From positions 1 through 9,040 of the forward strand of contig CAMNAY010000055.1 of the NCBI GenBank assembly GCA_946531975.1: a stretch of DNA of 9,040 nt, given 5' to 3'. The notes under the pieces are model-generated. The model was given only the letters and a program-made list of their open reading frames with translations, ran no database searches and was not told where the DNA came from. This DNA is from an uncultured Ruminococcus sp. (GTDB lineage Bacteria > Bacillota > Clostridia > Oscillospirales > Ruminococcaceae). The translations under genes and the position numbers were made by a program. Shown piece by piece: positions 1 to 5,213 of this stretch; positions within the stretch are counted from its first letter, which is position 1; each line of letters begins with the position of its first letter.

Positions 1-420
1 CCGGATGAGATGAGCCAGTACATGAACAAGAAGTCCGGCTTCCTCGGCGTTTCCGGCATCTCCTCGGACAACCGTGAGATCACCGCTGCTGCGGAAAAGG
101 GCGACAAGCGCGCAATCCTCGCAAGCGAGATGCTCGCATATCAGATTCAGCGCTACATCGGCGCATACACCGCAGCGATGAACGGCGTGGATGCAGTTCT
201 GTTCACCGGCGGCATCGGCGAGAATTCGTGGGAAGTCCGCGAGCGCGTCTGCGAGAATATGTCCTATTTCGGCATTGAGATCGACAAGGATCTGAACAAG
301 GCGACGAAGGGCAAGCTTCAGAAGATCTCGAAGGAAGGCTCCAAGACCGAGGTCTGGGTTGTTCCGACGAATGAGGAGCTGCTGATCGCACGCGACACCC
401 TCGCACTGATTTCCAAATAA
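1..420 (+). CDS. ackA: Acetate kinase, C-terminal part (5' end outside window)
   Basis: Acetate kinase interconverts acetyl phosphate plus ADP with acetate plus ATP, the substrate-level ATP step of acetate-forming fermentation in the cytoplasm. The frame is open from base 1 and gives 139 residues before TAA at 418-420; the full family length is about 400, so roughly the first two thirds are missing. What remains is typical: a segment SGFLGVSGISSDNREI near the start, the adenosine-binding FTGGIGEN loop at about residues 68-75 of the visible part, and the conserved tail TNEELLIARDT. These are family signatures of the second ASKHA (actin-like) domain. Its partner phosphotransacetylase gene (pta) often lies upstream, but that side is not visible. 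There is no frameshift or early stop. The identification is firm; the true start cannot be given. Confidence 0.97.
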   Translation, partial: PDEMSQYMNKKSGFLGVSGISSDNREITAAAEKGDKRAILASEMLAYQIQRYIGAYTAAMNGVDAVLFTGGIGENSWEVRERVCENMSYFGIEIDKDLNKATKGKLQKISKEGSKTEVWVVPTNEELLIARDTLALISK

Positions 421-575
421 CACCGAAAAAAACTGCTCTGTGTATCTATTATTATAACACTTAAATGCACGAAAAGCAAGCGGCACAAGGTTGCTGTTTT
501 GCACAAAAATAAAGAGAAAATTTTGTACAGTTAATTTTCACAGCAGAACATCAGATAAAAGGGAGGCAGAACGGC
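421..575. other. AT-rich gap between ackA and cdd
   Basis: This 155-bp gap is clearly more AT-rich than the genes around it. A weak inverted repeat (AGCAA at 475-479, TTGCT at 491-495) is followed by GTTTT and could be a poor terminator for ackA; with only 5 bp of stem it is doubtful. A -10-like stretch TATTATTATAAC lies at about 447-458, but no convincing -35 hexamer sits 16-18 bp upstream. It is a plausible place for a cdd promoter, but none can be assigned firmly. No small gene was seen. Confidence 0.3.
561..566 (+). promoter_or_regulatory. Ribosome binding site deciding the cdd start
   Basis: GGGAGG lies 9 nt before the ATG at 576. No comparable site precedes an internal Met that would give a normal-length cytidine deaminase, so this site supports translation of the long N-terminal extension. 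Confidence 0.75.
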
Positions 576-1151
576 ATGGCAAAAAAAATGACCGATCTGA
601 TTCGCGGCTTCTTCGACCCGATCGAGGAGGACGACGACAACACGGAATTCAAGCTTCCGCTGGATGACAGCGGCAAGCTGCACCGTCCGATGGGTACGGT
701 CCGGCGCGTACAGCACAGCTTCAAAACGATGAAAAACCGCCGCAATGAAGCTGCGCTGCCGGCTGTGCTCCCGCTCGACGACGAATCGCGTGCGCTGCTG
801 GAAATTGCAAAGGCAGTGCGCGACAAGGCATATGCAAAGTATTCGGGCTTTTCCGTCGGTGCCGCACTGGTTGCGGAGTCCGGTCAGGTTTATCTTGGCG
901 TCAACATCGAAAACGCCTCCTATCCCGCAGGCATCTGCGCAGAGCGTGCCGCATTCTGTTCGGCGATCTCCGCCGGCGAGCAGCATTTCTCCGCAATCGC
1001 AATCTGCGGCGGGGATGACCGTGTCCCCTGCTATCCCTGCGGCATCTGCCGGCAGGTCATGGCAGAGTTCTGCACCCCGTCATTTCCGGTCATTCTCGCG
1101 GACGGCGTCTATCCGCTTGCATCCTTGATGCCGCACGCATTTTCTATGTAA
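576..1151 (+). CDS. cdd: Cytidine deaminase with N-terminal extension
   Basis: Zinc-dependent hydrolytic deamination of cytidine and deoxycytidine to uridine and deoxyuridine, a pyrimidine salvage step in the cytoplasm. The catalytic domain covers about residues 68-191. It shows the substrate-binding segment GVNIENASYP (N110, E112), the CAE motif with zinc ligand C121 and catalytic E123, and the second zinc motif PCGICRQ with C155 and C158. It ends in LMPHAF, the usual C-terminus of the small tetrameric enzymes. Those enzymes are about 130 residues; this one is 191. The extra 65 or so residues hold a hydrophobic/basic start (MAKKMTDLIRGFF), an acidic patch EEDDD at 18-22, and a basic stretch ending in KNRR. 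I recognise no domain in the extension. The start is supported by GGGAGG 9 nt upstream. The gene lies between ackA and a binding-protein gene, with no obvious functional link to either. The domain call is firm; the role of the extension is unknown. Confidence 0.93.
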   Translation: MAKKMTDLIRGFFDPIEEDDDNTEFKLPLDDSGKLHRPMGTVRRVQHSFKTMKNRRNEAALPAVLPLDDESRALLEIAKAVRDKAYAKYSGFSVGAALVAESGQVYLGVNIENASYPAGICAERAAFCSAISAGEQHFSAIAICGGDDRVPCYPCGICRQVMAEFCTPSFPVILADGVYPLASLMPHAFSM

Positions 1152-1311
1152 AAAAACACGCACACGGCACGGGTTCGGCGGCGGGCATTCAGTCAGATCC
1201 GCCGCGGATCCGTTTCCGGCGTGCTGTTCTGTGTATTTGCTCTGTTCCGGCAAATCCAGAGAACAGCAAACCGTTTCAAAACAACACACATTCCACACAC
1301 AAGGAGCTTTT
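1152..1311. other. Gap between cdd and the binding-protein gene
   Basis: This 160-bp gap has an A7 run directly after the cdd stop codon and then a GC-rich hairpin-prone part. GATCCG (1196-1201) and CGGATC (1205-1210) form a perfect 6-bp stem with a 3-nt loop. Alternatively CGGCGG (1176-1181) can pair with CCGCCG (1199-1204), with GCACG/CGTGC (1167-1171/1220-1224) outside it. None is followed by a T tract on the + strand, so I do not call a terminator. I see no good promoter here, so the next gene may be read through from cdd or use a weak promoter. No small gene was found. Confidence 0.3.
1301..1306 (+). promoter_or_regulatory. Ribosome binding site of the binding-protein gene
   Basis: AAGGAG lies 5 nt before the ATG at 1312. 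It decides this start over an in-frame ATG at 1231, which would place 27 non-hydrophobic residues ahead of the lipoprotein signal peptide. Confidence 0.85.
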
Positions 1312-2961
1312 ATGCAAAGGCTTAGAGCAATTTCCCTGCTGACTGCGCTGATGACGCTGCTGGTCTGCTTCTCCGGATGCGGCAGCAAGGACAACGCGGA
1401 TACCGGTTCCGGTCATTCGTTTTCCTATACGCTGGTCGGCAATCCTGACACACTGGACCCGCAGCTTGCACAGAATGCCTCCGCAAAGACCGTTCTGGCA
1501 AATTTGTTTGAAGGGCTGATGATTCTGGAGCCGGACGGCAGTCTCCGGACCGGCGCCGCAGAATCCTATACGGTATCCGATGACGGACTGACGTATCACT
1601 TCAAACTGCGCAAGGACTGCTATTGGTACAATGCCGCAGACGACGGCAAGGGCTTCGACAGCGAAGCAAAGATCACGGTGAAGGCACAGGATTTCGTCTA
1701 TGCCTTCCAGCGGCTGTTCAATCCGATCTACGGTTCCCCGCTGCGCGAAGCATTCTACTGCATCAAAAATGCAAAATATGCCTCTGACGGCTGGGCAGCG
1801 CCGAAAACAGTCGGCGTGACCGCAGTCAGCGACTATGAGCTGGATTTCGAGCTGGATTATCCGAACGCGGACTTCCTGCTGCTGCTGACGACGACCGCCG
1901 CGCTCCCCTGCAACAAGTCATACTTTGAAAGCACCAAGGGACGGTACGGTCTGGATGAGAATTCGATCATCGGAAACGGCAGCTTCGCAATGCAGCGCTG
2001 GCTGTATGACCCTTACGGCAAATATAATGTGATCCAGCTTGTGCGGAATCCGCTGAATCATGCGGTACACCGCGTCTACCCCGCCGACCTCAGCCTGTAT
2101 ATTGAGGAGACGGACGCAGACGCCGCACAGATCTTCATGAACGGCTCTGCGGACTGCTATGTCAGCACACAGAATTCGCTGCTGCACCATGCCGACTATA
2201 CCGCACAGGGTGCATACAGCATGACGCTCGGACTGATCGTCAATCCGGAATCCCAGTTTGCCGAGCCGAATATTCTTGCCGCGATGAGTCTGACACTGGA
2301 CCGCTCCAAGCTGAATATTACCGGCGATGATATCCGCGTCGCATCGGGCATTCTGCCCCCTGCCGTCACGCTGCTGAACAAGAGCTGCCGCGAGCTGATC
2401 GCAGACGGCGCATATCAGACCTATGATCTCGCGGAGGCAGACCGGCTCTATCACAAGGGGCTGCGCAAGCTGAAGATCTCGGAGCTGAATGAAGGCAAGG
2501 TGCTGTGCTGCGCGGGCGTCATGGACTACGCCGCGCTCCGGCAGGTGCTGGACGAATGGGAATCCGAGCTGGATCTGCACTTCACGATCGAGGAAGTCAC
2601 CGAGAAGGAATATGAGGAGCGACTGAACAGCAAGGACTACACGCTGGCACTTTATGCGGTGACCGGCGCAACACACGCCGCATCCTCCGTCTTCTCCACG
2701 CTGCTGGCGGACACCCACTTCACCTGCGCCGGCGAAGCGGATGTGCGGGCACTGCTCGAACAGGCAGCAGCCGCCGAAAACCGCAATGACTGCGTCGGAC
2801 TGTACAAGGAAGCCGAGGAGGCAATCCTCTCCGACAACTGCTTCATCCCGCTGTTTTATAAGCAGCGCTACCTGATCTGCAAAAAGGGCGTCGAGGACGT
2901 CGCCTTCAACCCGTTCAGCGGACAGGTTCAGTTCACCGAAGCGAAGTTCCGGAATGAATGA
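1312..2961 (+). CDS. Peptide/oligopeptide ABC transporter substrate-binding lipoprotein
   Basis: A solute-binding protein of family 5 (OppA/DppA type) that captures peptides or similar solutes outside the membrane and delivers them to an ABC permease. The 549-residue length is normal for the family. Residues 1-22 form a lipoprotein signal peptide (basic MQRLR, then a hydrophobic core) ending in FSGC, with C23 as the expected lipidated residue. The mature protein opens with the family pattern NPDTLDPQLAQN and FEGLMILEPDG. The SBP family 5 signature follows at about 83-105 (AESYTVSDDGLTYHFKLRKD), then KAQDFVYAFQRLFNP and, near the C-terminus, IPLFYKQRYL. The start rests on AAGGAG at 1301-1306. 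No permease or ATPase gene lies on either side, so it is an orphan binding protein here. A clear terminator follows within 10 bp of the stop. Substrate cannot be read from sequence; peptide is the family default. Confidence 0.92.
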   Translation: MQRLRAISLLTALMTLLVCFSGCGSKDNADTGSGHSFSYTLVGNPDTLDPQLAQNASAKTVLANLFEGLMILEPDGSLRTGAAESYTVSDDGLTYHFKLRKDCYWYNAADDGKGFDSEAKITVKAQDFVYAFQRLFNPIYGSPLREAFYCIKNAKYASDGWAAPKTVGVTAVSDYELDFELDYPNADFLLLLTTTAALPCNKSYFESTKGRYGLDENSIIGNGSFAMQRWLYDPYGKYNVIQLVRNPLNHAVHRVYPADLSLYIEETDADAAQIFMNGSADCYVSTQNSLLHHADYTAQGAYSMTLGLIVNPESQFAEPNILAAMSLTLDRSKLNITGDDIRVASGILPPAVTLLNKSCRELIADGAYQTYDLAEADRLYHKGLRKLKISELNEGKVLCCAGVMDYAALRQVLDEWESELDLHFTIEEVTEKEYEERLNSKDYTLALYAVTGATHAASSVFSTLLADTHFTCAGEADVRALLEQAAAAENRNDCVGLYKEAEEAILSDNCFIPLFYKQRYLICKKGVEDVAFNPFSGQVQFTEAKFRNE

Positions 2962-2968
2962 AAGCATA

Positions 2969-3012
2969 AGCTCCCGAAGCGATCAGACAATCCCTTCGGG
3001 AGCTGTTTTTTT
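2969..3012 (+). terminator. Rho-independent terminator after the binding-protein gene
   Basis: AGCTCCCGAAG (2969-2979) and CTTCGGGAGCT (2994-3004) are perfect inverted repeats, an 11-bp stem with a 14-nt loop, followed by G and seven T (3006-3012). It begins 8 nt after the TGA of the upstream gene and separates it from the next + strand gene. Confidence 0.95.
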
Positions 3013-3151
3013 GCCGTTGTGCAGCACACATCAGATGCGGACGCACCGCTCCGCGCCGAACCGTTCTGACCTGTTATTTGTACATATCAGACAAAATACG
3101 CAGGTGCATTCCGCAGTCGAGTCCAAGCCTGCGGAAAAACATGTCGAATGG

Positions 3152-3180
3152 TTGACTTTTTACGCGAATTGTGATAGAAT
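3152..3180 (+). promoter_or_regulatory. Sigma-A-type promoter with extended -10
   Basis: TTGACT (3152-3157), a 17-bp spacer, then TAGAAT (3175-3180), with TG at 3172-3173 one base before the -10 hexamer (extended -10 pattern TGN). Both hexamers are one base from consensus and the spacing is ideal. The start point would be near 3187, giving a leader of about 30 nt to the ATG at 3218. It lies between a strong terminator and the SGNH hydrolase gene, so that gene is probably a separate unit with fairly strong basal expression. Confidence 0.85.
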
Positions 3181-3197
3181 AAATCCGGAAAAATATA

Positions 3198-3209
3198 AGA
3201 AAGCGGTGA
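3198..3209 (+). promoter_or_regulatory. Atypical ribosome binding site of the SGNH lipoprotein gene
   Basis: There is no GGAGG here. Instead AGAAAG (3198-3203) and GGTGA (3205-3209) match the two flanks of the full anti-Shine-Dalgarno complement AGAAAGGAGGTGA with the centre missing. GGTGA ends 8 nt before the ATG at 3218. With the signal peptide that begins there, it supports this start. Confidence 0.6.
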
Positions 3210-3217
3210 CTGCTATC

Positions 3218-4138
3218 ATGAAGAAGACGGTCAATCGGATCCTGATTTTTGCCGCAGCGTCCTGCCTGACGCTCTCCTCTGTTGCATGCGGTTCGGATGA
3301 AACATCCGGCGCATCGGTCGCGCAGCAGACAACAACCATGCCGACCACAACGACGACAACAACCACGACCACAACGACCTCTGAAACCACAACCTCTACT
3401 ACGACAACCACGACAACGACGGAGATCACGACCACAACCCTCCCCGAAAGCACAATCGGCGAGATCGTGACGGTTCCCCCGACGGGCAACCCCGCAGCCG
3501 GCGACTTCACCCGCTCCGCCGAATACGATGCGTTCCTGAGTGATACCGTATTTGTCGGTGACAGTATTTGCAGCGGACTGAGAGTCTACCATATCCTTCC
3601 CGATGACAACTGCATCGCAAAGGGAAGTGTCGGCGCCCGCAGCATCTTCGACTACACCTTCGATGTCCGCGGCAACGAATTCGGACTGACCTATGCACTG
3701 ACCGTGCTGAATCCGAAGTACGTCGTGTTCTCTATGGGCATGAACGACGTCAACATGACCACGCCGGAGCAGTACTGCGCGAACTACGAGAAGATTCTGG
3801 ATACCGTGCATTCTGTTCTGCCGAATGCAAAGCTCTTTGTCGCGTCGATCACGCCGATCTCGAACGATATCACATTCAGCACGAATGACAAGATCGACCT
3901 GTACAATCAGACGGTCAAGGATTACCTCGCCGGACTGGGCAAGGGCTACGGCTACGTCAATATCGCACCGTACCTGAAGAACCAGTACAACGGACTGAAG
4001 CTGGAGTACAGCGGCGGCGACGGCATCCACCTCGCACCGACGGCATATCAGGCGATTCTGTATCAGGTCTGCGAGCAGCTGGTCGATACCGGCATTGCAC
4101 AGGGCGTCAGCAAAGACGGCGTCGCATACGGAACCTGA
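3218..4138 (+). CDS. SGNH/GDSL-family hydrolase lipoprotein with poly-Thr stalk
   Basis: A predicted serine esterase or acylhydrolase anchored outside the cell membrane. Residues 1-23 are a lipoprotein signal peptide (MKK, then a hydrophobic core) ending in SVAC, with C24 the likely lipidated Cys. A Thr-rich linker occupies about 38-74. The SGNH domain runs from about 103 to 290: block I VFVGDSICSG with nucleophile S116, block II KGSVGARS with G136/G139 as oxyanion-hole candidates, block III GMND at 174-177 with N176, and block V DGIHL with D268 and H271. All four catalytic blocks are intact. The family removes acyl groups from sugars, lipids or cell-wall polymers; the substrate cannot be read here, although the surface location suggests cell-wall or polysaccharide de-esterification. 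The frame is open upstream to 2954, but that part crosses the terminator and promoter, so the ATG at 3218 is chosen. The gene appears to be transcribed on its own. Confidence 0.9.
   Translation: MKKTVNRILIFAAASCLTLSSVACGSDETSGASVAQQTTTMPTTTTTTTTTTTTSETTTSTTTTTTTTEITTTTLPESTIGEIVTVPPTGNPAAGDFTRSAEYDAFLSDTVFVGDSICSGLRVYHILPDDNCIAKGSVGARSIFDYTFDVRGNEFGLTYALTVLNPKYVVFSMGMNDVNMTTPEQYCANYEKILDTVHSVLPNAKLFVASITPISNDITFSTNDKIDLYNQTVKDYLAGLGKGYGYVNIAPYLKNQYNGLKLEYSGGDGIHLAPTAYQAILYQVCEQLVDTGIAQGVSKDGVAYGT
3329..3439 (+). repeat. Thr-codon-rich low-complexity tract (protein stalk)
   Basis: Codons 38-74 of the SGNH lipoprotein are almost all ACN. There is a run of 12 Thr at 43-54, three at 57-59, eight at 61-68 and four at 71-74, broken by Met-Pro, Ser-Glu, Ser and Glu-Ile. 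ACA, ACC and ACG are mixed, so the DNA is not a clean microsatellite. Such linkers usually act as extended, possibly glycosylated spacers between lipid anchor and enzyme domain. Confidence 0.9.
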
Positions 4139-4155
4139 TTGAAACCGCATATACC

Positions 4156-4185
4156 AAAGCCCCTCCGATCCGGAGGGGCTTTTTT
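4156..4185 (+). terminator. Rho-independent terminator after the SGNH lipoprotein gene
   Basis: AAAGCCCCTCCG (4156-4167) pairs with CGGAGGGGCTTT (4171-4182) around a 3-nt loop and runs into T at 4180-4185. It starts 17 nt after the TGA of the + strand gene and sits in the convergent gap. Read on the - strand the hairpin has only three T after it, so it is at best a weak terminator for the opposing gene. Confidence 0.93.
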
Positions 4186-4204
4186 CGTCAGATTTTCGTC
4201 AGAT
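4183..4204. repeat. 11-bp perfect tandem duplication at the 3' end of the pseudouridine synthase gene
   Basis: TTTCGTCAGAT occurs at 4183-4193 and again at 4194-4204. The distal copy overlaps the T tract of the + strand terminator and contains the stop codon of the - strand gene (4190-4188). Confidence 0.9.
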
Positions 4205-5153
4205 CGACCTCCGAGAATCCGTATTCCGCACAGAAATCGGGGACATAACTGAACATCCGCCCGCGCAGCGCATCCAGCGGACAAGCCGCCGCAGAGAAAT
4301 CGAAGCGCAGACTGCACGCGGCAAGCAGCTGATGCGTGAGATGCCGTTTGCGGTTTGCGGCAGGGTTTCCGTATTTCTCATCTCCCAGCACCGGACAGCC
4401 CAGCGCAGCCATCTGTGCGCGGATCTGATGCGTCCTGCCGGTGTAGAGCGTCACGCGCAGGAGTGCCAGCCCGCCGTTCGCGGCAAGAACCTCATAGCCG
4501 GTCCGGATCTCCGAGAAGCCCTCCGCGGGCGTTCTGCGGATCTCCGCCTTCTTTCCGGGCAGCCGCCGGTGATATGCAATCACCGTATCTGCGCACTTTT
4601 CCGGCACGCCGACCGTGATGCAGAGATACTGTTTTGTGATCTCACCGAGCCTGATTTTTTCGTTCATGCAGCGCAGTGCAGCGGCATTTTTCGCGCCGAT
4701 GACAAAGCCCTCCGTATTGCGGTCGAGGCGGTTGCAGAGCGCGGGCGTGAAGCTCTGCTCCTGCTCCGGACGGTATCCGCCGTTCTTCGCAAGATAAGAC
4801 AAAAACCGTCCTTGCAGCGTGTCGGTGCTGCCCTTGTCGTCCGCATGAACGGGCAGGTTGACCGGCTTTTTCAGCAGCACAATGTCGTCGTCCTCATAAG
4901 CAATCTCCGGCATCGGCAGCGTCCGGACCTGTGCCTTCTGCATCCCGCTGAAGCAGTTGTCCGGCAGATAGACCTGCATGACATCGCCTTCCCGCAGGAA
5001 GGTTTCCGCAGGAATCCGCCTGCCGTTGCACTTGACGTCCTTCTTGCGGAAGGTCTTGTAGAGCAGCGACTTGGGCAGATTCGGACATGCCTTCAGCAGA
5101 AATTTATCCGCACGCTGCCCCGCGTCATTTTTGCCGATCTCAAAGCTTTGCAC
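4188..5153 (-). CDS. RluA-family 23S rRNA pseudouridine synthase with S4 domain
   Basis: Converts specific uridines, probably in 23S rRNA, to pseudouridine in the cytoplasm. The 321 residues carry an N-terminal S4 RNA-binding domain at about 12-62, then the catalytic domain: KPVNLPVHAD at 96-105, the motif NRLDRNTEGFVI with catalytic D144, and the RTHQIRAQM motif at 240-248 followed by LGDEKYG. The NRLD form, rather than HRLD, is common in Firmicutes RluC/RluD-like proteins. The start is GTG at 5153, with AGGAGG 7 nt upstream. An ATG overlapping it by two bases (5155) is in another frame and does not encode the domain. It is the last gene of the - strand cluster and lies 60 bp after lysA, separated by a terminator-like hairpin. 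The exact target uridine cannot be told (RluC, RluD or RluA type). Confidence 0.94.
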   Translation of the reverse strand: MQSFEIGKNDAGQRADKFLLKACPNLPKSLLYKTFRKKDVKCNGRRIPAETFLREGDVMQVYLPDNCFSGMQKAQVRTLPMPEIAYEDDDIVLLKKPVNLPVHADDKGSTDTLQGRFLSYLAKNGGYRPEQEQSFTPALCNRLDRNTEGFVIGAKNAAALRCMNEKIRLGEITKQYLCITVGVPEKCADTVIAYHRRLPGKKAEIRRTPAEGFSEIRTGYEVLAANGGLALLRVTLYTGRTHQIRAQMAALGCPVLGDEKYGNPAANRKRHLTHQLLAACSLRFDFSAAACPLDALRGRMFSYVPDFCAEYGFSEVDLTKI

Positions 5154-5160
5154 ATTGGCA

Positions 5161-5166
5161 CCTCCT
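5161..5166 (-). promoter_or_regulatory. Ribosome binding site deciding a GTG start
   Basis: AGGAGG on the - strand lies 7 nt before the GTG at 5153. It begins 1 nt after the T tract of the upstream hairpin, so a transcript ending there would lack it. Confidence 0.85.
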
Positions 5167-5167
5167 G

Positions 5168-5202
5168 AAAAAGCGCCGCCCGCCGGAACGGACAGCGCTT
5201 TT
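5168..5202 (-). terminator. Terminator-like hairpin between lysA and the pseudouridine synthase gene
   Basis: On the - strand AAAAGCGC (5202-5195) pairs with GCGCTTTT (5176-5169) as an 8-bp stem around an 18-nt GC-rich loop, and the 3' arm ends in five T (5172-5168). It starts 11 nt after the lysA stop codon, the usual position for a terminator. The loop is long and half of the stem is A-T, so termination may be partial; no clear promoter for the next gene is visible downstream of it. Confidence 0.7.
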
Positions 5203-5213
5203 GTTTGATTCTG

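Noticed and set aside
1196..1210. Short perfect hairpin between cdd and the binding-protein gene, considered as a terminator
   Set aside because: The stem is only 6 bp and no T tract follows on the + strand; the A7 run at 1150-1156 would suit a - strand terminator, but there is no - strand gene there.
1231..1311. 27-residue N-terminal extension of the binding protein
   Set aside because: It has no signal-peptide features, and the ATG at 1312 has AAGGAG at good spacing followed directly by a lipoprotein signal peptide.
1918..2967. Long - strand open frame (349 codons) opposite the binding-protein gene
   Set aside because: Composition is unlike a real protein (many Cys, Gln, Val) and it shows no motif; the + strand frame has a complete signal peptide and family signatures.
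2954..3217. Upstream extension of the SGNH gene to an ATG overlapping the previous stop, which looks like translational coupling
   Set aside because: The extension would run through the terminator stem and the promoter, has no domain, and would bury the lipoprotein signal peptide inside the protein.
3160..3510. A - strand open frame with a long poly-Val run
   Set aside because: It is the antisense of the Thr stalk (ACN read backwards gives Val codons). It has no ribosome site and no family likeness, and the SGNH gene on the + strand explains the sequence.
3074..4150. Long - strand open frame (358 codons) opposite the SGNH gene
   Set aside because: Cys-, Arg- and Val-rich with no domain; a shadow of the GC-rich codon pattern of the real + strand gene, and it crosses a strong promoter and signal peptide on the other strand.
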